This document shows positions 25,084 through 34,613 of a DNA stretch of 64,000 nt, piece after piece. The notes beneath the pieces are model-generated. The model had not been told where the DNA came from. It was given only the letters and a program-made list of their open reading frames with translations, and did not search any database. The position numbers and the translations under genes were made by a program. The stretch's first letter is position 1; every line of letters begins with the position of its first letter. Source of the DNA: M1-B18 sp048264125 (GTDB taxonomy: Bacteria; Bacillota; Clostridia; Peptostreptococcales; Natronincolaceae); NCBI GenBank assembly GCA_048264125.1, contig JBLXDM010000007.1:1-64000 (forward strand), read 5' to 3'.

Positions 25084-26082
25084 ATGGAAATGGGATTAAC
25101 AATTGGAGTAGTTGGTGCAACAGGTGCCGTTGGCAGAAAGATGCAGGAGGTATTGGCAGAAAGAAAGCTCCCTATCGATAAGCTTAGATTATTTGCCTCA
25201 GAAAAATCTGCAGGAACAACGCTGGAATTTATGGGTAAGGAAGTGACTGTAGAGCTATTAACCGAAGAGGTGATGAAGGATAAATTTGATTATCTGTTAT
25301 TCTCAGCCGGAGGAAGCATTTCTGAAAAATATGCGCCTATAGCAGCTGAGGCAGGCAATATCGTCATCGACAACTCCTCACAATGGCGGATGACTGAGGG
25401 TATACCATTGGTTGCTCCTGAGGTTAATGCCCACGTTCTAAAGGGCTACAGGGGAATAATTGCAAATCCTAACTGCTCTACAATACAAATGGTGGTGGCT
25501 CTGGCACCCCTTCACAGAAGGTATGGCATTAAGAGAATCGTTGTATCCACCTATCAGGCTGTTTCCGGTAGCGGACACAAGGCAATAGACGAGCTGGAGA
25601 AGCAAATAGCCGATGACAGCTATCCTAACAAGGTTTATACAAGAAAAATTGCTAAAAACTGTATTCCTCATATAGATGTATTCAACGACAATGGCTTTAC
25701 TAAGGAAGAGCTGAAGATGGTATACGAAACACAAAAAATACTGGAGGACGAAACTCTGGAGGTAAATGCCACTACTGTAAGAATTCCGGTTTTCTTTGGT
25801 CACAGTGAATCCATATATGTTGAATTTAAAGAAAAGCCGGAGCTTGACGAGGTTTATCAATTGCTGGAGCAGGCAGCAGGTGTGGTTGTAATGGATGATC
25901 CTAAGGAAAACAAATATCCTACTCCATTGGATATTCAAGATACTGATGATACCTATGTTGGTAGAATAAGAAAGGATTTATTCAACGAAAATGCACTATC
26001 CCTTTGGGTCGTTGCGGATAACCTAAGAAAAGGTGCTGCTACAAATGCAGTTCAGATAATTGAGGCAATAGAAAATTTGTAG
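25084..26082 (+). CDS. asd: Aspartate-semialdehyde dehydrogenase
   Basis: The 332-residue enzyme reduces aspartyl phosphate to aspartate semialdehyde with NADPH. Motifs: VVGATGAVGRKMQEVL (NADP-binding), SAGGSISEKYAP, the catalytic cysteine in GIIANPNCSTIQMVVAL, and the substrate-binding RIPVFFGHSE region. AAGGAG precedes the ATG. It is the first gene after the lysine riboswitch. Confidence 0.95.
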   Translation: MEMGLTIGVVGATGAVGRKMQEVLAERKLPIDKLRLFASEKSAGTTLEFMGKEVTVELLTEEVMKDKFDYLLFSAGGSISEKYAPIAAEAGNIVIDNSSQWRMTEGIPLVAPEVNAHVLKGYRGIIANPNCSTIQMVVALAPLHRRYGIKRIVVSTYQAVSGSGHKAIDELEKQIADDSYPNKVYTRKIAKNCIPHIDVFNDNGFTKEELKMVYETQKILEDETLEVNATTVRIPVFFGHSESIYVEFKEKPELDEVYQLLEQAAGVVVMDDPKENKYPTPLDIQDTDDTYVGRIRKDLFNENALSLWVVADNLRKGAATNAVQIIEAIENL

Positions 26083-26097
26083 AATGGGAGTGGTTAT

Positions 26098-26970
26098 ATG
26101 TTTACAGGTTCAGGCGTTGCGATAGTAACTCCATATAAGGATGGGCAGGTTGATGTGGCCGGTTTGGAAAAGCTGGTGGATTTTCATCTTGAAAATGATA
26201 CTCAGGCCCTTATAGTGTTAGGAACTACAGGAGAAGCCAGCACTCAATCCTATGAGGAAAGGGAGCTTGTGATAAAAACAGCAGTAGAGAGGGTAAAGGG
26301 AAAAATTCCTGTAATTATTGGAACCGGCTCAAACTGCACCGAGACATCAATTAAGTATTCCAAGCAGGCGGAGGCTTTAGGAGCTGATGGTCTGCTGCTG
26401 GTGACACCCTATTATAATAAGGCCACTCAAAAAGGCTTGATTGCACATTTTACTGCAATCGCTAATATAACAAAGCTGCCAATAATACTTTATAATGTAC
26501 CTGGAAGAACCGGACTCAATATTGCAGCAGAAACAGTTGCCGCCCTAGCAAATGTAGAGAATATCATAGGGGTTAAGGAGGCCAGCGGTAATATATCTCA
26601 GATCTTAGAAATTAAGAGATTAGTGCCGGCGGACTTTAAAATATACTCAGGAAATGATGATCAGGTAACACCTATTTATGGCTGTGGGGGCAATGGCGTT
26701 ATTTCAGTATCAGCAAATGCAATACCTAAGGAAATGCAGGAAATGTGCAGACTGTTTGAAGCTGGTAAGGTTCAAGAGGCAATACAGCTGCAGGTTAAGT
26801 ATAAGCACTTTATAGATTTGTTGTTTGTGGAAGTAAATCCTATTCCAATTAAGGCCGCCTTAAGCCTGATGGGCTATATCAGCAATGAATTGAGGCTCCC
26901 ATTAACTCCTATGGAGGAGGCAAACCTTCTGAAGCTTAAGCAGGAGATGACTCAGCTGGGAATTATTTAA
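26098..26970 (+). CDS. dapA: 4-hydroxy-tetrahydrodipicolinate synthase
   Basis: The 290-residue TIM-barrel aldolase condenses pyruvate with aspartate semialdehyde. Seen: VLGTTGEASTQSYEE (the GTTGE substrate motif), LLVTPYYNKATQKGLIAHF, YNVPGRTGLNI and the Schiff-base lysine in GVKEASGNI near residue 161. It starts 15 nt after asd. Confidence 0.95.
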   Translation: MFTGSGVAIVTPYKDGQVDVAGLEKLVDFHLENDTQALIVLGTTGEASTQSYEERELVIKTAVERVKGKIPVIIGTGSNCTETSIKYSKQAEALGADGLLLVTPYYNKATQKGLIAHFTAIANITKLPIILYNVPGRTGLNIAAETVAALANVENIIGVKEASGNISQILEIKRLVPADFKIYSGNDDQVTPIYGCGGNGVISVSANAIPKEMQEMCRLFEAGKVQEAIQLQVKYKHFIDLLFVEVNPIPIKAALSLMGYISNELRLPLTPMEEANLLKLKQEMTQLGII

Positions 26971-26996
26971 AACTTAGAGGAAGGGATTGATTTATT

Positions 26997-27719
26997 TTGA
27001 ATATACTAATTTGGGGTATTAGTGGCAGAATGGGACAAATGATCGAAGGGACAGCGAAGAATGATGCCTTCTGGAGCTCCATCGAGGGTGTAGACATGAA
27101 GAAGGGTGTAGATGATATTGCTAACAGCCCTGATGCTGTAATAGATTTTTCGCATTTCAGCTCAACAGAAGGCGTACTGAAGTATTGCCTAGAGCATAGG
27201 CTTCCTTTGGTCATCGGAACTACAGGCCATAGTCAGGAGCAGCTTCAGTTAATTAGTGAGGCGGCTCAGGAGATACCAATACTTAAGACCACCAATATGT
27301 CTTTGGGGATGAATATCGTGTTCTCAGTTGTTGAGCAGGTTGCCAGAATGCTGAAGGAAAAAGTAGATATTGAGGTTATAGAGGCCCACCACAACCGAAA
27401 GAAGGATGCACCCTCCGGAAGTGCAATATCTATAGTCGAGGCCATCGAAAGAGGACTAGGAGAGGCTAAGAAGCATCAGCACGGCAGAGCAGGTGAATGC
27501 CCGAGGGAAAAGGGTGAAATTGGCATACATGCAATTCGTGGCGGCAATATCGTAGGATACCATGAGGCCAGCTTTATCAACGATTTAGAAACCGTTAAGA
27601 TAGTGCATGAGGCCCATGATAGAGGTGTGTTTGCACTGGGTGCCCTAGAGGCAGCAAAATATTTAATTGGAAAGCCAAGCGGCATGTACAGTATGAAAAA
27701 TGTATTAGGACTAGACTAA
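26997..27719 (+). CDS. dapB: 4-hydroxy-tetrahydrodipicolinate reductase
   Basis: The 240-residue reductase has the N-terminal Rossmann motif IWGISGRMGQMI, VIDFSHFSST, VIGTTGHS and the catalytic EAHHNRKKDAPSGSAI. The start appears to be TTG at 26997 with an AGAGGAAGGG site about 12 bases before it, a slightly long gap. No better in-frame start exists upstream. Confidence 0.94.
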   Translation: MNILIWGISGRMGQMIEGTAKNDAFWSSIEGVDMKKGVDDIANSPDAVIDFSHFSSTEGVLKYCLEHRLPLVIGTTGHSQEQLQLISEAAQEIPILKTTNMSLGMNIVFSVVEQVARMLKEKVDIEVIEAHHNRKKDAPSGSAISIVEAIERGLGEAKKHQHGRAGECPREKGEIGIHAIRGGNIVGYHEASFINDLETVKIVHEAHDRGVFALGALEAAKYLIGKPSGMYSMKNVLGLD

Positions 27720-27732
27720 GGAGGAATTACAA

Positions 27733-28446
27733 ATGGACGCGAATTATATTATAGAGTACATTCATAAAAGTGTGAAAAAAACACCTGTTAAGGTTTATGT
27801 AAAGGGGCAGCTGGAAAGCATAGAGTGGTCTAAGTGGGATATTAAGAGCTTTATCAACGGTAGCACTGGAGTACTCTTTGGAGAGTGGAAGGAGCTTTCA
27901 GCCCTATTAGAGGAAAATAAGAGCTTGATCGAGGATATGGTAATTGAAAATGACAGAAGAAATTCTGCCATACCAATGCTGGACTTAAAGAATATTCATG
28001 CGAGAATTGAGCCCGGAGCAATCATTAGGGATCAGGTGGAAATAGGAAAAAATGCAGTTATAATGATGGGGGCAGTAATAAATATAGGTGCAGTCATAGG
28101 CGAGGGCACAATGATAGATATGAACGTGGTTGTAGGCGGCAGAGGTATGATAGGAAAGAATTGTCATATTGGAGCAGGAGCAGTAGTTGCAGGGGTTGTA
28201 GAGCCTCCGTCAGCCAAGCCGGTTGTAATAGAGGATGATGTCATCGTTGGGGCAAATGCAGTTATATTAGAGGGTGTAAGAGTTGGAAAAGGTTCAGTTG
28301 TTGCAGCTGGTGCGGTAGTTACTGTGGATATCCCTGAAAATGTTGTTGTAGCTGGCACTCCGGCAAGAATCATAAAAGAAATAGATGACAAAACTAAGTC
28401 CAAGACAGAAATTGTTAAAGAGCTTAGAACAATACTGGAAGCGTAA
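27733..28446 (+). CDS. dapH: Tetrahydrodipicolinate N-acetyltransferase
   Basis: This 237-residue enzyme starts the acetylated branch of diaminopimelate synthesis. The left-handed beta-helix is evident from hexapeptide repeats across about residues 90-205 (IGKNAVIMMGAVINIGAVIGEG..., VEPPSAKPVVIEDDVIVGANAVILEG). The N-terminal DapH domain (FINGSTGVLFGEWKEL) separates it from the succinyl-type DapD. Its presence means an acetyl-dependent aminotransferase and deacetylase must be encoded elsewhere; the former may be the PatA homologue at 45359. Confidence 0.94.
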   Translation: MDANYIIEYIHKSVKKTPVKVYVKGQLESIEWSKWDIKSFINGSTGVLFGEWKELSALLEENKSLIEDMVIENDRRNSAIPMLDLKNIHARIEPGAIIRDQVEIGKNAVIMMGAVINIGAVIGEGTMIDMNVVVGGRGMIGKNCHIGAGAVVAGVVEPPSAKPVVIEDDVIVGANAVILEGVRVGKGSVVAAGAVVTVDIPENVVVAGTPARIIKEIDDKTKSKTEIVKELRTILEA

Positions 28447-28448
28447 GT

Positions 28449-29672
28449 ATGAAAATAGTTGTTCAAAAATATGGGGGAACCTCAGTAGGAAATACAGAAA
28501 GAATTAAAAATGTTGCCGATAGAATCATTAAGAAGAAGGAAGAGGGCTATCATGTAGTCGTAATCGTATCAGCAATGGGGAAAGCAACCGACGGATTGAT
28601 AACATTGGCAAAGGAAATCACTGATTATCCCGCCCCCAGAGAGATGGATATGCTGCTGACCACAGGAGAGCAGGTTTCGATATCTCTGCTGTCGATGGCT
28701 TTAATAGCTAAGGGATATTCAGCTGTGTCCTTTACCGGTTATCAATTAAGCATTCAAACCACCTCCCTTCACCAAAAGGCAAGAATTAAGGATATAGATA
28801 CAAGTAAGGTTATGCAGGCATTACAGGAAAATAAAGTGGTGGTAGTAGCAGGCTTCCAGGGGGTTTCGGATGAAAATGATATCACCACCCTAGGAAGGGG
28901 CGGCAGCGATACCTCAGCCGTAGCTCTGGCAGCAAAGCTGGGAGCTGAATGCGAGATTTATACCGATGTAGACGGAATATATACCATGGACCCAAGAAAG
29001 CTAAAAAAAGCTAGAAAGCTAGATGTAATCAGCTATGAGGAAATGATGGAAATGGCCAGCCTAGGGGCAGGAGTTATGCATTATCGTGCTGTAGAGCTGG
29101 CTAACAAATACAAGCTTCCGTTATATGTAGCTTCTACCTTTGAGGATAAAAGGGGCACTATGATAGAGTATGGAGGACAAAAAGAAATGGAAGAGACATT
29201 AGTGACTGGAATGGCATCCAGCTTAGAGGATATGCAAATAACCATTTTAAATCTACCAGCAGCTTCATCCACCCTGTTTAAGCTCTTTGGTGAGTTTGCA
29301 GAGGAAGAGATAAATGTTGACATGATTTCTCAGATGATTTCAGATGCTGGAAATATGCATGTAAGCTTTACGATACCAAAGGATGATTTAAAAACAGCAG
29401 AAAAAATCCTAAACCGATGGCGTGAGGAGAGCCCTGGCATTCAATGGGAGACCAATACTGAGATAGCGAAAATTTCTGTAGTTGGCTTGGGGATGAGGAC
29501 TCATGCAGGTGTTGCAGCTAAGCTGTTTGAAGTGATGGCGGAAAATAAAATTGAAATAAAAATGGTTACTACCTCAGAGATAAAAATCTCCTGTGTGATA
29601 GATAAGGCGCTGGAGCTTGAGGCCATCAATCTTATCGGTAGCACCTTTGGATTAGATTCAGAGCTGGAGTAA
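28449..29672 (+). CDS. lysC: Aspartokinase
   Basis: The 407-residue kinase catalyses the first step of the aspartate pathway. It begins VVQKYGGTSVGNTERI and contains VVAGFQGVSDENDITTLGRGGSDTSAVALA and EIYTDVDGIYTMDP, followed by two ACT domains (about 265-400) for allosteric control. Its ATG lies 2 nt after the dapH stop. No ribosome site of its own is clear beyond GGAAGCG, so it is likely coupled to dapH translation. Confidence 0.95.
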   Translation: MKIVVQKYGGTSVGNTERIKNVADRIIKKKEEGYHVVVIVSAMGKATDGLITLAKEITDYPAPREMDMLLTTGEQVSISLLSMALIAKGYSAVSFTGYQLSIQTTSLHQKARIKDIDTSKVMQALQENKVVVVAGFQGVSDENDITTLGRGGSDTSAVALAAKLGAECEIYTDVDGIYTMDPRKLKKARKLDVISYEEMMEMASLGAGVMHYRAVELANKYKLPLYVASTFEDKRGTMIEYGGQKEMEETLVTGMASSLEDMQITILNLPAASSTLFKLFGEFAEEEINVDMISQMISDAGNMHVSFTIPKDDLKTAEKILNRWREESPGIQWETNTEIAKISVVGLGMRTHAGVAAKLFEVMAENKIEIKMVTTSEIKISCVIDKALELEAINLIGSTFGLDSELE

Positions 29673-29731
29673 TGGGAATATAGCCTGCTTTAATACGGCA
29701 AATGAAACCTAAGCAGAATGGAAGGATTAAA

Positions 29732-30973
29732 ATGATAAAATACAATAATAATCTTCTGCATGTAGAGGATGTATCATTAAAGGAAATTGCAAAGGATAAG
29801 CCAACGCCCTTTTATTTATACTCTCTTCAGCAGATGAGAAGAAACATCGAAAAGATCAACGAAACCTTTGAAGGATTAAGCTATCACATTTCCTTTGCCG
29901 CAAAGGCAAATAACAACCTCTATATACTGGAGGCCCTAAAGGATATGGGGGTAGGCATCGATATTGTTTCAAAGGGTGAATTTGAAGCAGCCAAAAGGGT
30001 CGGCTTTACCAATGACTATGTGGTTGTCAATGGTAATGCAAAATCAGATGTCTTCTTAAGGGAGATGCTGGAATATCAGCCAAAGGGCTTGAATATCGAT
30101 TCGCCAGAGGAGCTGGAAAGGCTTTCTGATATATGCATGCAGACAGGGAAGGGCATAAAGGTCGCCCTAAGGGTTAACCCAGATGTGGACCCTATAACCC
30201 ATCCCTATATCTCCACCGGTCTTAAAAAGAATAAGTTTGGAATGGATCTGGAGACTGCTGCAGAAGTTATAAAGCAATACCATAGCCACCCATATATTCA
30301 GATTAATGGACTACATCTTCATATCGGATCACAGCTTCTATATATTAGCCCCTACGAGGATGCCTACAGTAAGGTCTACGGCTTTATAAACAGTCTGGAG
30401 GCCCATAACCTTACCTATATCAATATAGGCGGCGGATGGGGCATAGATTACCACAAGCAGGGTCAGGATTTCCCTGTAGAGGAATACAAGGAAAAAGTAA
30501 TTCCAATATTAAAGCGCTTTAATATGGAGCTTATATTGGAGATGGGAAGATATATTATAGGTAATGCCGGTGTTTTGGTTAGCAAAGTGGAATATATCAA
30601 GAAGACGCCCTTTAAGAGCTTCATTGTAAGCGATGCTTCTATGGCAGATTTGATCAGGCCTAGCCTTTATGACGGCTATCATCATATTTATCCCGTCACA
30701 AAGGCTGGAGAAGAGGAGCTTCCCTTTGATGTTGTAGGTCCTATTTGTGAAACCGGAGACCGTTTTGCAGAGGATAGAATAATGACTACCCCTATGGTAG
30801 GAGACTATATCGCCATCTGCGACACCGGTGCCTATGGCTTTGCCATGAGCTCCAATTACAATTTCACCCTTAGGCCTGCTGAGTATTTTATTATGGATAA
30901 AGGGCTTGTAGAAATCCGTCCCAGGGAGGATTTCGAAGAGCTTGTAGATTATTATAAACCCGAAGTATTATAG
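29732..30973 (+). CDS. lysA: Diaminopimelate decarboxylase
   Basis: The 413-residue PLP enzyme makes lysine from meso-diaminopimelate. It has the fold III alanine-racemase barrel: FAAKANNNLYILEAL with the Schiff-base lysine, HLHIGSQLL, NIGGGWGIDY and the C-terminal GPICETGDRFAEDR and YGFAMSSNYNFTLRPAEY. ATG 29732 is chosen for its GGAAGGA site; the frame opens at 29702 without one. Last gene of the riboswitch operon. Confidence 0.94.
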   Translation: MIKYNNNLLHVEDVSLKEIAKDKPTPFYLYSLQQMRRNIEKINETFEGLSYHISFAAKANNNLYILEALKDMGVGIDIVSKGEFEAAKRVGFTNDYVVVNGNAKSDVFLREMLEYQPKGLNIDSPEELERLSDICMQTGKGIKVALRVNPDVDPITHPYISTGLKKNKFGMDLETAAEVIKQYHSHPYIQINGLHLHIGSQLLYISPYEDAYSKVYGFINSLEAHNLTYINIGGGWGIDYHKQGQDFPVEEYKEKVIPILKRFNMELILEMGRYIIGNAGVLVSKVEYIKKTPFKSFIVSDASMADLIRPSLYDGYHHIYPVTKAGEEELPFDVVGPICETGDRFAEDRIMTTPMVGDYIAICDTGAYGFAMSSNYNFTLRPAEYFIMDKGLVEIRPREDFEELVDYYKPEVL

Positions 30974-30981
30974 TATTAGGC

Positions 30982-31018
30982 AAAAGCTACCAAGGAGAGA
31001 TCTCTTTGGTAGCTTTTT
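30982..31018 (+). terminator. Terminator of the lysine operon
   Basis: AAAAGCTACCAA (30982-30993) pairs with TTGGTAGCTTTT (31006-31017), extended inward by GAGA/TCTC, and ends in a T run. Confidence 0.88.
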
Positions 31019-31217
31019 AGTTGTTCGATTCGAGATGAATATTTATGCATAATAATGCTGCTTTTATCGGTATTGCTGAAAGGCAGCTAATGAAAATCAA
31101 GTTATTTTCTAATGCAAATTTCAGTATAAAACCTACTCCTCTACAGAACTCTGTATCTTTATAAAAAAATGTAATAAACTCCCCATTTCAGGGGCCTCAG
31201 TTAACAAAAAATTCATT

Positions 31218-31245
31218 TTGCTAATCAACATTTTTGATGTATGAT
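31218..31245 (+). promoter_or_regulatory. Promoter of the YitT-family gene
   Basis: TTGCTA (31218-31223), a 16-nt spacer and TATGAT (31240-31245), about 40 nt before the start. The rest of the 310-bp gap after lysA shows nothing else recognisable. Confidence 0.5.
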
Positions 31246-31283
31246 GATATTTATAAATAAGCTATTAGAGGAGAGAGGTTCCC

Positions 31284-32177
31284 TTGATTTCAATGAAGGA
31301 AAACAAAGCTAAGAAGCTGCTGCTGGATTTTTTATTTGTCTTTACCGGATGTTTATTATTGTCCTTTGCCATTGCCTCCATACTAAAGCCCAATGGCTTG
31401 ATGACGGGAGGTATTACTGGAATATCCATACTAACGGAACGTCTTTTGGGTATAAATTATTCCTATGTCTATTATTTTCTTTCACTATTGGTATTGTTGT
31501 CTGCATGGCTATTTATGGGAAGAAGGGATGCCTACAGGATAGTGCTGCTCTCTATAGCCTTTCCTTTTATGCTGGTGGTTATGGAGAAGTTTCCCTTTCC
31601 TCTGGTGGAGAATGATACATTTTTAGCTACTGTGTACTATGGCATTATATCAGGGGTAGGCTGCGGCTTAATAATGAAGAGGGGCTTTTCCGTTGGAGGC
31701 ACCGACACAATTGCTAAAATCCTTCAGAAAAGGCTATTTCCCTTCATCAATATCGGACATATTTTGCTTTGCATAGACAGTCTTATCATCATATTTTCGG
31801 GCTTTTTATTCAACAGAAATGTAGCCCTATATGCGATTATAACGCAAATAATCTTTATGAAGTCCATGGATACCGTCCTCTTTGGGATGGCATCAAAATC
31901 AGTTAAAATAGAGATTATAAGCAATGGCTTTGAGGAAATATCCCAGTATATACTTAATCAAGTAAGCCGTGGTATCAGCGTTTATAATATAACCGGTGGC
32001 TATACAAACGAAAGCAAGAGGAAAATCGTGTGCATATGCACTCCTAGAGAGGCAATGCTTATAAGAATGTTCGTATCCCAGATGGATAAAAATGCCTTCG
32101 TAGATATCCTACCGGTAATATCCGTATGGGGCAATGGCATAGGCTTCCAGAGCATTGCCGAGGGTGAGAATGCATAG
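31284..32177 (+). CDS. YitT family membrane protein (DUF2179)
   Basis: The 297-residue protein has about five hydrophobic segments in the first 205 residues (LLLDFLFVFTGCLLLSFAIA, YVYYFLSLLVLLSAWLF and others), with PNGLMTGGITGISIL and GGTDTIAKILQKRL typical of YitT. A cytosolic DUF2179 domain closes it (GYTNESKRKIVCICTPREAMLIRMFVSQMD, about 230-280). The transport substrate of this family is not established. The start is taken as TTG 31284 with AGGAGAGAGG upstream; ATG 31293 is possible. Confidence 0.85.
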   Translation: MISMKENKAKKLLLDFLFVFTGCLLLSFAIASILKPNGLMTGGITGISILTERLLGINYSYVYYFLSLLVLLSAWLFMGRRDAYRIVLLSIAFPFMLVVMEKFPFPLVENDTFLATVYYGIISGVGCGLIMKRGFSVGGTDTIAKILQKRLFPFINIGHILLCIDSLIIIFSGFLFNRNVALYAIITQIIFMKSMDTVLFGMASKSVKIEIISNGFEEISQYILNQVSRGISVYNITGGYTNESKRKIVCICTPREAMLIRMFVSQMDKNAFVDILPVISVWGNGIGFQSIAEGENA

Positions 32178-32225
32178 GAGTAGTGTCAGGCTTTAATAAG
32201 CTGCTATAATTACTTTATGATATAC

Positions 32226-32261
32226 AAAGGTCCTATGGGCAGCTGCCCTTAGGACCTTTTA
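32226..32261. terminator. Bidirectional terminator, yitT-like gene/redox pump operon
   Basis: AAAGGTCCTA (32226-32235) pairs with TAGGACCTTT (32250-32259), extended by GGGC/GCCC around an AGCT centre. It separates convergent genes. Confidence 0.88.
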
Positions 32262-32265
32262 TAGC

Positions 32266-33366
32266 TTAATCAAATTTATCGTAATAAATTTTTTCCTCAG
32301 GAAGTCCCTTCCTCTTTAACGCTTCCACGGTAGAGTTAATCATGGGAGCATTGCCGCATAGGTAGGCCTCTTGGTTGGAGTCCTCCTTAAGATGCTTCTG
32401 TATTGCATCCGTAACTCTTCCTACCTCCCCCTGCCAGTTATCCTCTGGTTGAGGCTTTGAAAGGGTGGGAATGAATTTGAAATTAGGCAGCTCCCTTACA
32501 AACATCTCCATTTCCTCCAGCATAAACAGGTCGTCAATTGTTCTGGCACCGAAGAAGAAGGTGGTCTTACGATTGCTTCCCCTATGCTTAAGCTCATGGA
32601 GAATGCTTAAAATAGGTGCCATACCTGTGCCCACCGCCACCAGCACGATTTCTGCATCTGTGTCCTGAAGGTAGAAGTCGCCATAGGGGCCGTTAAAGGC
32701 AACATTGTCTCCCTCTGATAAATGCTTATGAACATAGGTGGTTAATAAACCGCCTTCAACATAGCCGATGACCAAATCTATAAAGCTTAGATTTCCCGTA
32801 TAGGAGGCTAGTGAATAGGCCCTGTAGACCTCCTCCTGATTTCCTGGATAAGGTGGCGCTATCAGCTGAATGTATTGTCCTGCCTTGAATTTGATTTCTT
32901 GTCCATCGGTCACCCTCAATCTCAGGAATTTTATCTTAGGGGTAACATCCTTAGATATCTCAACAACAGCTTTAAATTGCTTAACATTGAAGAGCTCCTC
33001 CGGCACCTCTATTTCCATGTCCTCCTTAACCTTAACCTGGCAGGAAAGACGTATGTTATTTTTAATATCTGATTCACTTAAATAGGAAAGCTCTGTTGCC
33101 AATACCGGGCCTCCGCCGCTGTTGACCTTGCATTTGCAATATCCGCAGCTTCCCTTGCCACCGCAGGCAGAGGGTATATACAATTGATTGCTGACGAGGC
33201 TGGAGAGCAATGTGCTGCCTCCCTCCACCACCAGCTCCTTTTCCTTGTTAATCTTAATCCTTCGTTCCCCATAGTCGGCTATAAAGGCATCAGCAAGGGT
33301 CAGTAATAAAGCCAAAACCGTTGCTACACCTGTAATAACCGCAACTGTTATCCATATATTCGTCAT
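32266..33366 (-). CDS. nqrF: NqrF-like NADH dehydrogenase subunit (2Fe-2S, FAD)
   Basis: The 366-residue protein has one N-terminal membrane helix (ITVAVITGVATVLALLLTLADAFI), a 2Fe-2S ferredoxin domain with ligands in CGGKGSCGYCKC and LSC (about 69-112), then a ferredoxin reductase module: FAD motif RAYSLAS at about 182-188 and NADH-binding VAVGTGMAPILSIL at about 246-259. This is the NqrF layout, taking electrons from NADH. It is the last gene of the operon, the place rnfB usually occupies. It has the RBS GGGGGT seven bases before the ATG. Confidence 0.9.
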   Translation of the reverse strand: MTNIWITVAVITGVATVLALLLTLADAFIADYGERRIKINKEKELVVEGGSTLLSSLVSNQLYIPSACGGKGSCGYCKCKVNSGGGPVLATELSYLSESDIKNNIRLSCQVKVKEDMEIEVPEELFNVKQFKAVVEISKDVTPKIKFLRLRVTDGQEIKFKAGQYIQLIAPPYPGNQEEVYRAYSLASYTGNLSFIDLVIGYVEGGLLTTYVHKHLSEGDNVAFNGPYGDFYLQDTDAEIVLVAVGTGMAPILSILHELKHRGSNRKTTFFFGARTIDDLFMLEEMEMFVRELPNFKFIPTLSKPQPEDNWQGEVGRVTDAIQKHLKEDSNQEAYLCGNAPMINSTVEALKRKGLPEEKIYYDKFD

Positions 33367-33384
33367 CTAGATACCCCCTGCCGA

Positions 33385-33975
33385 TTATTGTATTCTAACA
33401 ATTCCTGAAAACCCTATAAAGGCCAAAGCCATAAGTCCTGTAATAATGAGTGTAATGCCTGGGCCCTGCAGTCCCTTTGGTATAGGGGCTTTTTTCAGTT
33501 TTTGGCGTATTCCAGCCATAGCAACTATTGCCAAGGTCCAGCCCAGGCCAGAGCCTATTCCAAAGGCTATAGACTGTACAAAGCTGTAGCTTCTGATTAC
33601 CATAAAGAGGGATACCCCTAAAATAGCACAGTTTACAGTTATCAAGGGCAGGAATATTCCTAAGGAATAATACAGATTCGGCAGATATCTTTCAACGATC
33701 ATTTCGACCAGCTGAACAAAGGCAGCAATGGTCATAATAAAGACGATAAAGCGAAGGTATTCTAAGCCAAAGGGCACTAATAGGTATTGATAAATCAGAT
33801 AATTAATGATGGTGGTTCCTGTAAGCACAAAGGTAACCGCCTCACCTAAGCCGAGGGAGGTTTTTATTTCCTTTGATACCGCTATAAAGGAGCACATACC
33901 TAGAAAGTTGCTCAATATCATATTGCTGGTAAAGATTGCTGCAAAAAAGATTACAAAAGGGTTTATCTCAGCCAT
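33385..33975 (-). CDS. rnfA: RnfA/NqrE family membrane subunit
   Basis: The 196-residue protein with six predicted membrane helices is one of two inverted-topology halves of the Rnf/Nqr ion channel region. Cys28 (SNFLGMCSF) and Cys116 (ITVNCAILG) match the cysteines that, with those of the partner subunit, hold the intramembrane iron or Fe-S centre. Its start codon overlaps the stop codon of the upstream rnfE-like gene by one base, so translation is coupled. Confidence 0.93.
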   Translation of the reverse strand: MAEINPFVIFFAAIFTSNMILSNFLGMCSFIAVSKEIKTSLGLGEAVTFVLTGTTIINYLIYQYLLVPFGLEYLRFIVFIMTIAAFVQLVEMIVERYLPNLYYSLGIFLPLITVNCAILGVSLFMVIRSYSFVQSIAFGIGSGLGWTLAIVAMAGIRQKLKKAPIPKGLQGPGITLIITGLMALAFIGFSGIVRIQ

Positions 33976-34613
33976 TACTTTTCACCTCCGGCTAATGCTG
34001 TTGGATTTTCTTTATTAATTGATGCAAATGAATTGGAAACCCAGATTAATATTGCCAGCATGAAGAAGGCGCCTGGGGGCATGATCATAAATATCCATCT
34101 TGGCCACCAGCTGCCTAAAACAGTGAAGCCAAATACACTGCCGAAGCCCAAAAGTTCTCTGAAGAAGGCAATTGTCAGCAGCACCATAGTGTAGCCCATG
34201 CCTGAGGCAATACCATCTAAAAATGAAGGCAGAGGCGGATTTTTTTGTGCGAAGGCTTCGCAGCGACCCATTATAATGCAATTGGTGATTATAAGGCCGA
34301 CATAAGGGCCTAGAGCCTCACTCATTGTAGGATAATATGCCTTTAATACAATATCAACAATAATAACATATGCGGATATAATAAGGGTTTGAACCATCAT
34401 ACGAATATGCCTTGGGGTGTATTTTCTAATGATGGATATGGTTAGGCTGGAGAAGGAGGTAACAAATATCAGTCCCATACCCATTACCAATGAATTCATC
34501 ATTAGGTTAGTGACCGCCAGTGCCGAGCAAATACCCAATATCTGTCGGAATACAGGATTGTCCTTAAGAATACCCATGCTAAAGATGTTTTTTATGTCCT
34601 TAAGCTTCATCAT
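33975..34613 (-). CDS. rnfE: RnfE/NqrD family membrane subunit
   Basis: The 212-residue partner of the RnfA-like subunit has multiple membrane helices and conserved Cys29 (ILGICSALAVTN) and Cys112 (IITNCIIMGRCEAF), ligands of the shared intramembrane metal centre. It begins directly after the rnfG-like stop with AAGGGGGG seven bases upstream. Confidence 0.93.
   Translation of the reverse strand: MMKLKDIKNIFSMGILKDNPVFRQILGICSALAVTNLMMNSLVMGMGLIFVTSFSSLTISIIRKYTPRHIRMMVQTLIISAYVIIVDIVLKAYYPTMSEALGPYVGLIITNCIIMGRCEAFAQKNPPLPSFLDGIASGMGYTMVLLTIAFFRELLGFGSVFGFTVLGSWWPRWIFMIMPPGAFFMLAILIWVSNSFASINKENPTALAGGEK

Noticed and set aside
25438..25938. 166-codon minus-strand frame inside asd
   Set aside because: Shadow of a well-conserved enzyme, with low-complexity aromatic composition.
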